Assembly (NCBI GenBank): GCA_020847075.1
Contig: JADLCS010000092.1
Coordinates: forward strand, 1 to 43,875
Reading direction: 5' to 3'
DNA from: Gammaproteobacteria bacterium
Lineage (GTDB): Bacteria; Pseudomonadota; Gammaproteobacteria; SZUA-140
Length of the DNA stretch: 43,875 bases
Shown piece after piece: positions 1-11,590 of this stretch; position 1 is the first letter of the stretch, and each line of letters starts with the position of its first letter. A program made the position numbers and the translations under genes. The notes beneath the pieces were generated by a model. It had not been told where the DNA came from and did not search any database. It worked only from the letters and a program-made list of their open reading frames with translations.

Positions 1-639
1 CTCGTCGCCGGGTTCGGTCTTGGCCACGCCGACCTGATTCAATACCGAGGGGCGCAGCTTGACGACGCGGAACCGGCTGATGTCGCCGTTGAACTCGCGC
101 AGGCGCTTCACCGCCCACGGGGACATGATGCTGTTGAGATAGCGCCGGCTGATGCCGTAGTCGTCCTCCAGGATGGCGCCGTCCTCCTCGCGCGAGAACA
201 GGCCGAGCGGCGATTCGTTCACCGGCGAGCCCTTGATGGCGTAGAAGGGCTGCTTCTCCATCAGCGACTTGAGCTTTTCGGCGAGCGAGGACTTGCCGCC
301 GCCGACGGGTCCGAGCAGGTAGAGGATCTGCTTGCGCTCCTCGAGGCCCTGCGCCGCGTGCTTGAAGAAGGAGACGATCCGCTCGATGGTCTCCTCCATG
401 CCGTAGAAATCCCGAAAGGCGGGATAGATCTTGATGATCTTGTTGGAGAAGATGCGACTGAGCTGGGGATCCTTCTTGGTGTCCACCAGGCGCGGTTCGC
501 CGATGGCCATCAGCAGGCGCTCGGCGGCGCTGGCGTAGGCGGAGGGATCCGACTTGCACAGCTCGAGGTATTCCTGCAGGGTGAATTCCTCTTCCCTGGA
601 TTCCTCGAAACGGGACTGGTAATGATTGAAGATGCTCAT
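1..639 (-). CDS. prkA: PrkA-family serine protein kinase, N-terminal part (runs off the left edge)
   Basis: The reverse strand from the ATG at 639 encodes 213 residues beginning MSIFNHYQSRFEESREEEF and continuing to the window edge without a stop. The first residues, the stretch ending in the Walker A motif GPVGGGKSS (residues about 110-118) and the following SLAEKLKSLMEKQPFYAIKG are typical of PrkA/YeaG, a cytoplasmic AAA-like ATPase with a protein kinase C-terminal domain, active in stress and stationary phase. Only the ATPase part is visible. A purine-rich AGAGAGGG lies 8-15 bases before the ATG and supports this start. In many proteobacteria prkA heads an operon with a yeaH-like gene and spoVR; those would lie to the left and cannot be checked here. 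Family assignment is firm; the actual substrate is unknown. Confidence 0.93.
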   Translation of the reverse strand, partial: MSIFNHYQSRFEESREEEFTLQEYLELCKSDPSAYASAAERLLMAIGEPRLVDTKKDPQLSRIFSNKIIKIYPAFRDFYGMEETIERIVSFFKHAAQGLEERKQILYLLGPVGGGKSSLAEKLKSLMEKQPFYAIKGSPVNESPLGLFSREEDGAILEDDYGISRRYLNSIMSPWAVKRLREFNGDISRFRVVKLRPSVLNQVGVAKTEPGDE

Positions 640-1342
640 GGCAATGCCCTCTCTGAAACTGTACCTCGCTGCTTCTAGAATGGAGCACCCGTAACGATTG
701 CCTCACCTGGATTCCAATGTCTTATTCTATCGCACCGTAAGGGCTGTCCCGTCGTCTCCGTGAATCGTTTCCCTGAATCAGAATAATGCAACGCTTATGC
801 CATATCCCTTGCCGCACCCATCCCTCGATCGATCCCGCCGGGATCGGCCGCGCGCATTCGCTGTCGGACGGGGCGTCGATCCATGGACGCCGGCGGACCG
901 GTTTTCCGTTCCCGTTTTGTGGCGCGGCGCGAACGGCCGCCGGTGATTGCTCGCAGAGGATAAAGAGCCGTGCGCCGGGATATCGGCGCCCGCGGAATCC
1001 CGTGGGAAGTTCGATCTCCTGACGATGGATTAGACAGGAGATACTGGCGTAGGTTCCTGTCGCGCGGATGCGCTCCATTCGGGTGCGAACGGTCCGGCGC
1101 GACGGTGTCCGTGCACGAATGGCGTTCACCGTACGCCGATATTCCGTCCGCGTGGATGGGCGTCGGGTGCGCGGCGGATCAGAAGGGGGGTGGATATGTC
1201 CATGATAATCGTTGGGAAATGTGAATCGCTCCGCAAAAGTCGCCCACCCGCGGTCGTTCCGGAAAATCTTAAAAAAACCACGGGGGGCGGCCGATACAGG
1301 GAAGGATGCGGACAAGCGTTACACCTCCGATGATTCTATGAG
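640..1342. other. Gap of 0.7 kb between prkA and the TPR gene, no convincing gene
   Basis: Several open frames cross this stretch on both strands, the longest on the minus strand at 722-1315. Their translations are rich in Arg, Pro and Ser, match no family I recognise and lack good ribosome binding sites, so I do not call them. The region must hold the promoters of two divergently transcribed genes. A small perfect inverted repeat (CGATCCC, GCC loop, GGGATCG) lies at 830-846. I see no tRNA, riboswitch or clear terminator. Confidence 0.5.
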
Positions 1343-2410
1343 ATGATCCCCGTGAACAGCCCGGTCTCCATGGACAAGAAGACTTCAATGACAGGATCCG
1401 TCAAGAGCCTGATATCGCTGTCAAAGCGCGCCTATTTCCTGCTGGAGCGGCGCCGCTATCGCGAGGCGGAAAAGGCCTTCCTCGAGGCCTACGAGATGGA
1501 CAACGACAACGCCTACGTGCTGGTCGGGCTGGGCGATGTCTGTCGCAAGCTGAAGAAGTTCGAGGACGCGATCGCCTATTACCGGAAGCTCCTCGACATC
1601 GATCCCAGCAACGTCTTCGCCCTGCGGGGCATGGGCAACGCCTACCGCGGCCTGCAGGCGCCCGAACAGTCCGTCCTGTACTGGGAACGCTACCTCGAGT
1701 GCAATCCCAACGATTCCCACGTCATCGTGCGTCTCGCCGATTCGCTGCGCAAGCTGGACAAGCCGGAACGGGCGAGGGAGCTCTACCTCGCCGCGCTGAA
1801 GATCGGCGGCAACGACAAATTCTCTTTTCTCGGGCTCGGCAATCTGTGCTACAAGGCCGGCGACGACGAGCAGGCGCTGATCTATCTGGAGAAGTTCATC
1901 CGATTCGATGCCGGCAACGTGGCCGTGCTGACCATGATCGGCAACATCTACCAGCGCCGCAAGGAGTTCCAGCGCGCCGCCGGATTTTTCGAGCGGGCGC
2001 TCGAATCGGACCCGGAAAACGCCTTCGCCCTGTACGGCCTCGGCAACTGCAAGCGCGGCCTGTCGCAACTCGAAGAGGCCATCGCGCTGTGGCAGCGGGT
2101 GCTGCGCCAGGAGCCGCACAACCAGAATCTGTACACCCGCGTCGGCGACGCCCTGCTCACGTTGGGGGACGTGGACCAGTCCCGCTTCTATTATCAGAAG
2201 GCGCTCGACGTCGGTTACGACCAGTACGCGCTGATGGGCATGGCCAACCTGCATCTGTGTCAGAGGCATTACGACGAGGCCCTGCGCTGCTGCGAGCAGA
2301 TCCTGCGCCAGGACGAGGGGAATCAGCGCGTGCTGAAGACCCTGGTCAAGATCTACGAGGCCCGCGGCGACCAGGCCAGGGCCGACCAGATCCGCGCCCG
2401 CATGTCCTGA
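1343..2410 (+). CDS. Tetratricopeptide repeat protein
   Basis: This 355-residue protein is almost entirely tandem 34-residue TPR units from about residue 25 to the end, for example units starting AYVLVGLGDVCRKLKKFEDA and ALYGLGNCKRGLSQLEEAI. TPR arrays bind other proteins; no catalytic domain, signal peptide or membrane segment is present, so a cytoplasmic scaffold role is likely. ATG codons at 1343, 1370 and 1388 are all possible starts and none has a strong Shine-Dalgarno sequence; 1343 is the longest. It precedes sucA by 158 bases on the same strand, but nothing shows a functional link to the 2-oxoglutarate dehydrogenase genes. Its partner cannot be deduced from sequence. Confidence 0.85.
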   Translation: MIPVNSPVSMDKKTSMTGSVKSLISLSKRAYFLLERRRYREAEKAFLEAYEMDNDNAYVLVGLGDVCRKLKKFEDAIAYYRKLLDIDPSNVFALRGMGNAYRGLQAPEQSVLYWERYLECNPNDSHVIVRLADSLRKLDKPERARELYLAALKIGGNDKFSFLGLGNLCYKAGDDEQALIYLEKFIRFDAGNVAVLTMIGNIYQRRKEFQRAAGFFERALESDPENAFALYGLGNCKRGLSQLEEAIALWQRVLRQEPHNQNLYTRVGDALLTLGDVDQSRFYYQKALDVGYDQYALMGMANLHLCQRHYDEALRCCEQILRQDEGNQRVLKTLVKIYEARGDQARADQIRARMS

Positions 2411-2568
2411 TCCCGCCGCGCGCCGGACCCGATTCCCCGCGACTCCCGTCTTTCCCCGCGCCGTGACGGCGCATCGCCCCGCCCACGCCCCGCGTGCATG
2501 GCATCAATAGTGCTCGGCATAGGCGCACCGCGGGCCGGGGTGGCCCGGCGGGACCGGGGTGATGCGGC

Positions 2569-5442
2569 ATGGACGATCTGGCAAGGCACGACGAAAGGCC
2601 CGATTGGGGGGAGATTTCTCCGCTCAGCGCGGGCAATGCCGCCTATCTCGATCTGCTGTACGAACGTTATCTCCAGGCCCCGACATCCATCGACCCCGTC
2701 TGGCGTCACTATTTCGACGCGCTGCCGCGCGTCAACGGCGATGCGGACGTCTCCCCGGCGCGAGTCAGGCACGCCTTCCACCGCGGCGGCGCGGCCGCGG
2801 GCGGGGAGACGCCGGCGAGCGCGCCACTCGAGTACCTCGATGCCATCAAGCAGGCCCGGGTCGATGCCTTCCTGGAGGCCTGTCGCCGGCACGGCCACCT
2901 CGTGGCCGCCTGCGACCCGCTCGGGCTGCGCGAGTCCCCGCCGGTCCCCGAGCTCGACTACCGGCATCATGGTCTGGGCGAGGGCGATCTCGGTACGGAA
3001 TTCGCCGCCCGGGGGCTCGGCGGCCGCGACCGGGCATCGCTCGGCGAGATCGTCGACATGGCGCGCGCGGTCTATTGCGGGCCGCTGGCGAGCGAGTATG
3101 TCCATGTCGCCGACACGCGTGAGACGCACTGGATCCGCGCCCGGCTGGAGGGAGCGGGGTACCGCCGGAGCCACGCGGCGGAGACGCGCCGGCGCCTGCT
3201 CCAGCGCCTCACCGCCGCCGAGGCGCTGGAGCGCTATCTGCACAACAAGTACGTGGGGCAGAAACGCTTCTCGCTGGAGGGCGCGGAGGCGCTGATCCCG
3301 CTCATCGACGAACTGATCCGGCGCGGTGGCGCGGCGGGGCTGAAGGAAGTCGCCATCGGCATGGCGCACCGAGGCCGCCTCAACGTGCTGGTCAACGTCA
3401 TGGGCAAGGCGCCCGCCGATCTGTTCCTGGAGTTCGAGGGCAGGACCGCGCGCGACGGCGAGGGCTCCGGCGACGTGAAGTACCACCAGGGGTTCTCGTC
3501 GAACATGGATACGCCGGGCGGCCCGGTGCACGTCGCGCTCGCCTTCAATCCCTCCCATCTCGAGATCGTCTGCCCGGTGGTGGAGGGCTCGGTGCGCGCG
3601 CGCCAGGAGCGGCGCCGCGACCGGGACGGCTCCGAGGTCGTGTGCGTGCTGATCCACGGCGACGCCGCCTTCTCCGGCCAGGGCGTGTTGATGGAGACCT
3701 TCAACATGTCGCAGTCGCGCGGCTACTCCACCAAGGGCACGATCCATATCGTCGTCAACAACCAGATCGGTTTCACCACCAGCCATCAGAAGGACGCGCG
3801 CTCGACGCTGTACTGCACCGACGTCGCCAAGATGGTCAACGCGCCGATCTTCCACGTCAACGGCGACGACCCCGAGGCCGTGCTCACCGCGGCGCGGATC
3901 GCGCTCGACTATCGGATGGAATTTCGCAAGGACGTGGTCATCGACCTGGTATGCTACCGGCGCCACGGCCACAGCGAGGCGGACGAACCCGCCGTGACCC
4001 AGCCACTGATGTACCAGCGCATCCGCGCGCATCCGACCGTACGCGAGCTGTACGCGCGGCGGCTCGTCACCGAGGGCGTGATCGACGGCACGGAAGCCGA
4101 GACCTATCTCGAGGACTACCGCGCCGCGCTCGATGCCGGCGCCGGCGTGGTGCCCTATCTCAGCCGGGATGCGGACATCGTCGTGCACGGCAGCGTGGAC
4201 TGGCGGCCCTTCGTGGGCGGCGCCTGCGCTCCGGATACGGATACCCGTGTCGGGCTGGAGGCCATCCGTGATCTTTCGGCGCGCCTCGGCCGGCTGCCCG
4301 CCGGCTTCGAACTGCACCCGGGCGTCGCGAAGATCTTCGACAACCGACGCAAGATGGCCGCCGGCGCGCTGCCGGTCGACTGGGGCTGCGCCGAGACCCT
4401 CGCCTACGCGACGCTGGTCGAGGCCGGCTACGGTGTGCGCCTGTCCGGCCAGGACAGCGGGCGCGGCACCTTCTTCCACCGTCACGCGGTGGTGTACTGC
4501 CAGAAGGACGATTCGGCCTATGTGCCGCTGCGCAATCTCTCCGGGCGGCAGGGTAATTTCCTCGTCACCAATTCCCTGCTGTCGGAGGAGGCGGTGCTCG
4601 CCTTCGAATACGGGTATTCCACCACCGACCCGAAGACGCTGGTGATCTGGGAGGCGCAGTTCGGCGATTTCGCCAACAATGCCCAGGTGGTGATCGACCA
4701 GTTCATCGTCGCCGGCGAGCAGAAATGGAGCCGCCTGAGCGGGCTGGTGATGTTTCTGCCGCACGGCTACGAGGGGCAGGGCCCGGAACATTCCTCGGCG
4801 CGGCTCGAACGCTATCTGCAACTGTGCGCCGAGCACAACATCCAGGTCTGCGCGCCGACCACGCCGGCGCAGATCTTCCATCTGCTGCGCCGTCAGATGC
4901 TGCGCGATTGCCGCAAGCCGCTCATCGTCATGACGCCCAAGAGCCTGCTGCGCCACAGGCTCGCGGTCAGCGCGCTCGAGGCGCTGACGCAGGGGAGTTT
5001 TCAGCATGTCATCGACGACGTGGACGCCCCGGACCCGGAACGGGTGCGCCGCCTCGTGCTGTGCAGCGGCAGGGTCTATTTCGATCTGCTCGAAAAGAAA
5101 CGCGGCGAGGGGCGCGCGGACGTGGCCCTGGTGCGCCTCGAACAGCTCTATCCGTTTCCGCACGCCGAACTCGCCGCGTTGATCGCCCGTTACGGGCGCA
5201 TCCGGGAGTACGTATGGTGCCAGGAAGAACCGAAGAATCAGGGCGCATGGTATTCCACCGAGCATAATCTGCGCGCGGCGGTGCGCGGCGCGCCGCTGAT
5301 CTATGCCGGGCGCCCGGCCTCGGCCGCGCCGGCGGTCGGCTATCCGCTGTTGCACGTCAAGCAACTGCGCGCGCTGGTGGCGGAGGCCTTCGGATCGCCG
5401 GCCGGCGAGGACGTGATCCCCCTGCATAAGGACATTGCATGA
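2569..5442 (+). CDS. sucA: 2-oxoglutarate dehydrogenase E1 component
   Basis: The 957-residue product is the thiamine-diphosphate-dependent E1 subunit, which decarboxylates 2-oxoglutarate and passes the succinyl group to the lipoyl arm of E2 in the TCA cycle. Visible domains in order: the short N-terminal E2-binding segment ([12 protein letters not shown], residues about 25-36), the E1 dehydrogenase domain with [11 protein letters not shown] and the ThDP/Mg motif GDAAFSGQG (near residue 365), the transketolase-like pyrimidine-binding domain ([14 protein letters not shown]) and the C-terminal domain (EEPKNQGAW). Length is slightly above the E. coli enzyme (933). The ATG at 2569 follows a GGGGTGAT sequence. 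The stop overlaps the sucB start (ATGA), so the two are almost certainly translationally coupled. Confidence 0.97.
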   Translation: MDDLARHDERPDWGEISPLSAGNAAYLDLLYERYLQAPTSIDPVWRHYFDALPRVNGDADVSPARVRHAFHRGGAAAGGETPASAPLEYLDAIKQARVDAFLEACRRHGHLVAACDPLGLRESPPVPELDYRHHGLGEGDLGTEFAARGLGGRDRASLGEIVDMARAVYCGPLASEYVHVADTRETHWIRARLEGAGYRRSHAAETRRRLLQRLTAAEALERYLHNKYVGQKRFSLEGAEALIPLIDELIRRGGAAGLKEVAIGMAHRGRLNVLVNVMGKAPADLFLEFEGRTARDGEGSGDVKYHQGFSSNMDTPGGPVHVALAFNPSHLEIVCPVVEGSVRARQERRRDRDGSEVVCVLIHGDAAFSGQGVLMETFNMSQSRGYSTKGTIHIVVNNQIGFTTSHQKDARSTLYCTDVAKMVNAPIFHVNGDDPEAVLTAARIALDYRMEFRKDVVIDLVCYRRHGHSEADEPAVTQPLMYQRIRAHPTVRELYARRLVTEGVIDGTEAETYLEDYRAALDAGAGVVPYLSRDADIVVHGSVDWRPFVGGACAPDTDTRVGLEAIRDLSARLGRLPAGFELHPGVAKIFDNRRKMAAGALPVDWGCAETLAYATLVEAGYGVRLSGQDSGRGTFFHRHAVVYCQKDDSAYVPLRNLSGRQGNFLVTNSLLSEEAVLAFEYGYSTTDPKTLVIWEAQFGDFANNAQVVIDQFIVAGEQKWSRLSGLVMFLPHGYEGQGPEHSSARLERYLQLCAEHNIQVCAPTTPAQIFHLLRRQMLRDCRKPLIVMTPKSLLRHRLAVSALEALTQGSFQHVIDDVDAPDPERVRRLVLCSGRVYFDLLEKKRGEGRADVALVRLEQLYPFPHAELAALIARYGRIREYVWCQEEPKNQGAWYSTEHNLRAAVRGAPLIYAGRPASAAPAVGYPLLHVKQLRALVAEAFGSPAGEDVIPLHKDIA

Positions 5443-6638
5443 ACACCGAGATCAAGGTACCGGGTTTTCCCGAATCCATCACCGACGGCACCGTCGCCGC
5501 CTGGCACAGGAGGCCGGGCGAGCGGGTGAGGCGCGACGAGGCGCTGGTGGACATCGAGACCGACAAGGTGATGTTCGAGGTGCCGGCCCCGGAAGACGGC
5601 GTCCTGGGCGAGATCTTGTGGCCGGAGGGCGCCACCGTGACGGCGGGCCAGGTGCTGGGCCGCATCGTCCCGGTCGCGGAGGCGCCGGTATCCGCGGCGC
5701 CCGCGCGCGTCAACGGCGGAGACGGGCCCCCGGCCGCGACGGCGATCGTCATGCCGGCCGCGCGCCGTCTGCTCGAGGAGCACGGGCTGGCGGCGGATGC
5801 GGTGCCGGGGAGCGGCAAGGGCGGCCGTGTGCTGAAAGAGGACGTGCGGCGCACGCTCGACGGGCGGGCCAGTGCGCCGGCGCCGACCGCCCCCGGACCC
5901 GCCGCGGAATCCACGGCGCCCGCCATCGGTGAACCCGGGCGCCTTGAGCGGCGCGTGCCGATGACACGCCTGCGCGCGCGCATTGCCGAGCGCCTGGTCG
6001 AGGCCCAGCATACGGCGGCCATCCTCAGCACCTTCAACGAGGTCAACCTGCAACCTGTGATGGACCTGCGCCTGCGCTACCGCGAGCGTTTCGAGCAGGA
6101 GCACGGCGTCAAGCTCGGCTTCATGTCCTTCTTCGTCCGGGCGGTGATCGAAGGGCTGAGGAAATTTCCCGTCATCAACGCTTCCATCGATGGCGGGGAT
6201 GTCGTCTACCACGACTATTACGACATCGGCGTCGCCGTGTCCTCGCCGCGCGGGCTGGTGGTGCCGATCATCCGCGACGCCGATCGCATCGGCATGGCCG
6301 GGATCGAACGCCGCATCGCGGCCTATGCCGACAAGGCGAAGGCCGGCACGCTGGCGCTGGAGGAGATCAGTGGCGGCACCTTCACCCTCACCAACGGCGG
6401 CGTGTTCGGCTCGCTGTTGTCCACGCCCATCATCAATCCGCCGCAGAGCGCCATCCTCGGCATGCACAAGATCCAGGACCGCCCGGTGGTGGTGGAAGGC
6501 GCCATCGTCGCCCGGCCCATGATGTACGTCGCGCTGTCCTACGATCACCGCCTCATCGACGGCCGTGACGCCGTACAGTTCCTCGTCGCCGTCAAGGAAG
6601 CGCTGGAAGACCCGGCCCGGATGCTGCTGGAGATCTGA
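5439..6638 (+). CDS. sucB: 2-oxoglutarate dehydrogenase E2, dihydrolipoyl succinyltransferase
   Basis: The 399-residue E2 core enzyme transfers the succinyl group from the lipoyl arm to CoA. The lipoyl domain covers residues 1-76, with the lipoylated Lys43 in [13 protein letters not shown] peripheral subunit binding domain lies at about 103-139 ([13 protein letters not shown] to GGRVLKEDV). The catalytic acyltransferase domain follows and ends with the active-site motif SYDHRLIDG (His370, Asp374). The linkers are Ala/Pro-rich, as usual. The start overlaps the sucA stop by four bases. The next gene, lpdA, is 120 bases downstream, and that gap contains two full palindromic repeats and a half copy, which may alter coupling between E2 and E3 expression. 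Confidence 0.97.
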   Translation: MNTEIKVPGFPESITDGTVAAWHRRPGERVRRDEALVDIETDKVMFEVPAPEDGVLGEILWPEGATVTAGQVLGRIVPVAEAPVSAAPARVNGGDGPPAATAIVMPAARRLLEEHGLAADAVPGSGKGGRVLKEDVRRTLDGRASAPAPTAPGPAAESTAPAIGEPGRLERRVPMTRLRARIAERLVEAQHTAAILSTFNEVNLQPVMDLRLRYRERFEQEHGVKLGFMSFFVRAVIEGLRKFPVINASIDGGDVVYHDYYDIGVAVSSPRGLVVPIIRDADRIGMAGIERRIAAYADKAKAGTLALEEISGGTFTLTNGGVFGSLLSTPIINPPQSAILGMHKIQDRPVVVEGAIVARPMMYVALSYDHRLIDGRDAVQFLVAVKEALEDPARMLLEI

Positions 6639-6646
6639 TCTATTTC

Positions 6647-6735
6647 GGGGACAGATTACGCCGCCGTCAGGGGACAGATTTCAAATCTGTCCCCTTGATT
6701 AGCGGGTATGGGGACAGATTTATAAATCTGTCCCC
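6647..6735. repeat. GGGGACAGATTT-family palindromic repeats between sucB and lpdA
   Basis: Two near-perfect palindromes with arms GGGGACAGATTT / AAATCTGTCCCC lie at 6670-6694 (25 bases) and 6710-6735 (26 bases). A lone left half, GGGGACAGATT, lies at 6647-6657. They fill most of the 120-base sucB-lpdA gap. Each can fold into a stable hairpin in RNA. Such short dispersed palindromes are usually mobilised in trans by REP-associated Y1 transposases; no such gene is in this window, so that origin is inference. Confidence 0.9.
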
Positions 6736-6758
6736 TTACTTCCATGCAACGGAGAAAC

Positions 6759-8246
6759 ATGAACGACTGTTATGACGTCATCGTGATCGGCGCCGGGCCC
6801 GCGGGCTACGTGGCGGCGATCCGCGCCGCGCAGCTCGGTCTCGCGGTGGCCTGTGTCGACGACTGGGTCACGCCGGAGGGCGAGCCCGCGCTCGGCGGCA
6901 CCTGCCTCAATGCCGGCTGCATCCCGTCCAAGGTGCTGCTGGAGGCGTCCGAGCTGTACGACAAGGCGCGCCATGAATTCGCGGACTATGGCGTCGGCGT
7001 GTCGGGCGTCGGGCTCGACCTCCCGGCCATGATGGCGCGCAAGGATCGCGTCGTGGGCGAGTTGACGCGCGGCATCGCCGGCCTGTTCGAGGCCAACGGC
7101 GTTCGGCGCATCGCGGGGCGCGGCCGGCTTCTCGCCGGGCGCCGTATCGAGGTCACCGCGGCGCGATCGCGGGAAACGCACACCCTCGAGGCCGGTCATG
7201 TCGTCCTCGCGGCGGGTTCGGCGCCCGCGCAACTCGCCGTCGCGCCCCTGCATGGAAATCTCATCGTCGATTCCACCGGTGCGTTGGCCTTCGACGCCGT
7301 GCCGGGGCGGCTGGGCATCATCGGCGCCGGCGTCATCGGGCTGGAACTCGGCGCAGTCTGGAGGCGTCTCGGCGCCGAGGTCGTATTGCTGGAGGCGCAG
7401 CCGGAGTTTCTTTCGATGTGCGACCGCCAGGTCGCGCAGGAGGCCCTGCGCCAGTATCGCAGGCAGGGGCTCGACATCCGCCTCGGCGCGCGCGTCACCG
7501 CCTGCGCGGTGGAGGGTGGCCGCGTCGGACTGCGTTACGAGGACGGCCAGGGCGGGCACGGCGAGACCTTCGACCGCCTGATCGTCGCCGTCGGCCGCCG
7601 GCCCAACAGCGATGGCCTGTGCGCGCCCGATGCCGGACTCCTGATCGACGGCGGCGGCCTCGTCCACGTCGACGAGCAATGCCGCACCAACCTGCCGGGC
7701 GTCTACGCCATCGGCGACCTGGTGCGCGGTCCGATGCTGGCGCACAAGGGTTCGGAGGAGGGCATCATGGTCGCGGAGCGGATCGCCGGCCGCGCGGCGC
7801 GGGTCAATTACGACGCCATACCGTCCGTCATCTATACCCGCCCCGAGATCGCCTGGGTCGGCATGAGCGAACAGGCCCTGAAGGCGGCCGACCGGCCGTA
7901 CCGCGCCGGTCTGTTTCCCTTCGCCGCCAACGGCCGTGCCCGCGCGCTGGGCGAGACCGGTGGCTTCATCAAGGTGCTGGCCGACGCCGGGACCGATCGC
8001 CTGCTCGGCGTGCACATGATCGGGCCGCACGGCTCGGAACTGATCGCAAACGCCGTCCTCGCGCTCGAATTCGGCGCGAGCAGCGAAGACCTCGCCGCCA
8101 CCATGTTCGCCCACCCGACCCTGTCCGAGGCCTTACATGAGGCGGCGCTCGACGCCGGCGGCCGGGCCATCCACCGGGTGTCCAATAAGAAGGGGACAGA
8201 TTTCAAATCTGTCCCCGACTCCATCTATCAAAGGGGGCGGACTTAA
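6759..8246 (+). CDS. lpdA: Dihydrolipoyl dehydrogenase (E3) with a repeat-encoded C-terminal tail
   Basis: This FAD enzyme reoxidises the dihydrolipoyl arm of 2-oxoacid dehydrogenase complexes with NAD+. The FAD motif [10 protein letters not shown] is at the N-terminus. The redox disulfide lies in [13 protein letters not shown] (Cys49, Cys54), the NAD site in [13 protein letters not shown], and the C-terminal dimer motif with the catalytic His-Glu pair in [13 protein letters not shown] start at 6759 because GGAG sits just upstream; an in-frame ATG at 6744 would add five residues. The frame is 495 residues, longer than usual. From codon 478 the protein is encoded by a GGGGACAGATTT palindrome (tail KGTDFKSVP), and the TAA stop itself falls inside a second palindrome. 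The normal end is probably close to the AIHR at about residues 470-473. The catalytic core looks intact. Confidence 0.96.
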   Translation: MNDCYDVIVIGAGPAGYVAAIRAAQLGLAVACVDDWVTPEGEPALGGTCLNAGCIPSKVLLEASELYDKARHEFADYGVGVSGVGLDLPAMMARKDRVVGELTRGIAGLFEANGVRRIAGRGRLLAGRRIEVTAARSRETHTLEAGHVVLAAGSAPAQLAVAPLHGNLIVDSTGALAFDAVPGRLGIIGAGVIGLELGAVWRRLGAEVVLLEAQPEFLSMCDRQVAQEALRQYRRQGLDIRLGARVTACAVEGGRVGLRYEDGQGGHGETFDRLIVAVGRRPNSDGLCAPDAGLLIDGGGLVHVDEQCRTNLPGVYAIGDLVRGPMLAHKGSEEGIMVAERIAGRAARVNYDAIPSVIYTRPEIAWVGMSEQALKAADRPYRAGLFPFAANGRARALGETGGFIKVLADAGTDRLLGVHMIGPHGSELIANAVLALEFGASSEDLAATMFAHPTLSEALHEAALDAGGRAIHRVSNKKGTDFKSVPDSIYQRGRT

Positions 8247-8348
8247 GTCCGTCCCCATCCACTGTGAAGAGGGGACGGATTTCACAATCCGTCCCCGCGT
8301 TCAATACCGCCATGCCCCGAACCGGGGACGGACTTGAAGTCCGTCCCC
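8192..8348. repeat. Four palindromic repeats at the lpdA-sucC junction
   Basis: Four palindromes of one family lie at 8192-8216 (GGGGACAGATTT arms), 8233-8256 (GGGGGCGGACTT/AAGTCCGTCCCC, one mismatch), 8271-8296 (GGGGACGGATT arms) and 8324-8348 (GGGGACGGACTT arms, followed by TTTT). The arms differ between copies but each copy is self-complementary, so changes in one arm are matched in the other. The first two overlap the end of lpdA and supply its last codons and stop. The last, with its T run, could act as a weak intrinsic terminator or mRNA 3' stabiliser. Confidence 0.9.
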
Positions 8349-8428
8349 TTTTGCAGTTGCGCCTCACACCTCACTCCTCATCGGGTTTTATGCTATCGTA
8401 CGGCCTTTATGACCGCGCCCCGGATCGC

Positions 8429-10482
<2,054 letters not shown>

Positions 10483-10792
10483 TCCGGCGACCTTTTGTCC
10501 TGTCATTCCCGCGGGATTAGTTTCCCTATATAAATATTGTATTTAAAGAGTAAATTAAGCCTGTTTTCGCCTGTGAATGACCTGTGAATATTATTTTTTC
10601 TGTTTTTGCCGTTAATCATCAGAACTCTAGCGGCCCTTAAAAGCTCATTAGACTGGATTCGCGCTAGCGAATCCAGTAGCTTTTCCTGAATCGGCATCTA
10701 TTTAATATAAGGAACACACCGGAGCAGGTACATTAAGCTTTAAGGTAGCTGACTGTACCGAAGCACGACACGGTCAGTTATTCAGAGATCGG
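10483..10792. other. AT-rich gap with a 24-base palindrome, left border of the accessory island
   Basis: GC drops abruptly just after sucD. The stretch holds a perfect inverted repeat at 10653-10676 (arms CTGGATTCGC and GCGAATCCAG, loop GCTA) and a short tandem CCTGTGAAT at 10570-10578 and 10581-10589. No reading frame here resembles a protein. Two genes converge on this gap (sucD rightward, abiEii leftward), so the hairpin could serve as a bidirectional terminator. It lacks a strong T run, and a remnant of an integration or repeat element is equally possible. Confidence 0.55.
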
Positions 10793-11590
10793 TTATGGCT
10801 CGCCTTTCCAAGGTTTTCCTGGAAGGAACTGTATCAGCCGCGCTGAAACAAGTTCCGCCGCTGCTTGCGGGTCCCACGCGTGCGTGCTGGCCAATAACGG
10901 GCTTATATCAGAAGTGAACACGGTATCTTTCAGCTTGTTTGCAAAATTCTCTTCAAAATCCGCGCGTGTTACCTGATGCCCTTCTTGTGTCATATATTCA
11001 AGAAATGCTCCGATGACACGCTGAGGATCAACCTCCGGGTTTCCGAGCGCCGTTGACAAGTCAAAAAGATCACGCCCCTTTTTACGCTGATAGAGCGCGC
11101 GCAGTTTTGTGCCCAGGAGTTCATTCAAATCATAAGTATTGATCTGGCAGGCTCCTTTAAACCACCGCGAGGATACAGAGAAAGGAACCTGGCGAATCCC
11201 GTAAAGCGAGAAATGTTCACGAGAATTGATTTCAACTTTCAATTTTAAGGGAACAGGCGGAGTTTCTTCGGACATGAAGCGGTAAGTAATGGTCACGCCG
11301 CCTTTGGCTCTTTTTGTGCGCGGCTCTCCAGTATCATGGAGGGCATCCATGATAGGCCCGGCTGGTCCGGCATTGACCTGGACGAGGTCAATGTCTTCGG
11401 AATACCTGGCCGCGCTGAGATGGAGTTTATAAAGCGCCGTGCCGCTGCGGAAAGCGAGTTCTGTTTTGAGAAGCGCATGAGAAAAAATGACCACAAGCGC
11501 GCGGCTGATGACGAGGTCTTGCTCCACCTGAAAATCCTGCACCCAGGGAGCATTTGCCCGCCATTCGGTAATAAAGTCGCGGGGTATCAT
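10793..11590 (-). CDS. abiEii: AbiEii-type nucleotidyltransferase toxin
   Basis: The 265-residue product has the signature of the AbiEii/DUF1814 toxin of type IV toxin-antitoxin and abortive-infection systems. RSGTALYKLHL (near residue 48) and the metal-binding strand RYSEDIDL (residues 62-69, Asp66 and Asp68) form the nucleotidyltransferase active site. TKLRALYQRKKGRDLFDL in the middle is the second conserved block. Characterised family members transfer nucleotides to targets such as tRNA or need NTPs for bacteriostasis; the target here is unknown. It overlaps the upstream abiEi by four bases (ATGA), the usual antitoxin-first bicistronic order. No catalytic residue is visibly missing. Confidence 0.92.
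   Translation of the reverse strand: MIPRDFITEWRANAPWVQDFQVEQDLVISRALVVIFSHALLKTELAFRSGTALYKLHLSAARYSEDIDLVQVNAGPAGPIMDALHDTGEPRTKRAKGGVTITYRFMSEETPPVPLKLKVEINSREHFSLYGIRQVPFSVSSRWFKGACQINTYDLNELLGTKLRALYQRKKGRDLFDLSTALGNPEVDPQRVIGAFLEYMTQEGHQVTRADFEENFANKLKDTVFTSDISPLLASTHAWDPQAAAELVSARLIQFLPGKPWKGEP

Noticed and set aside
722-1315. Open frame of 197 codons on the minus strand between prkA and the TPR gene
   Set aside because: Arg/Pro/Ser-rich, no ribosome binding site, no recognisable motif.
2353-5427. A 1024-codon open frame on the minus strand opposite sucA
   Set aside because: It is antisense to an unmistakable sucA; long open antisense frames are common in GC-rich coding DNA and its translation is low-complexity.
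6647-8348. CRISPR array
   Set aside because: The repeats are palindromes of varying sequence with irregular, non-unique spacing, some inside coding sequence, and no cas genes are present.
8264-8428. Upstream in-frame extension of sucC
   Set aside because: It translates palindromic repeats; family alignment fixes the start at MNLHEYQ (8429).
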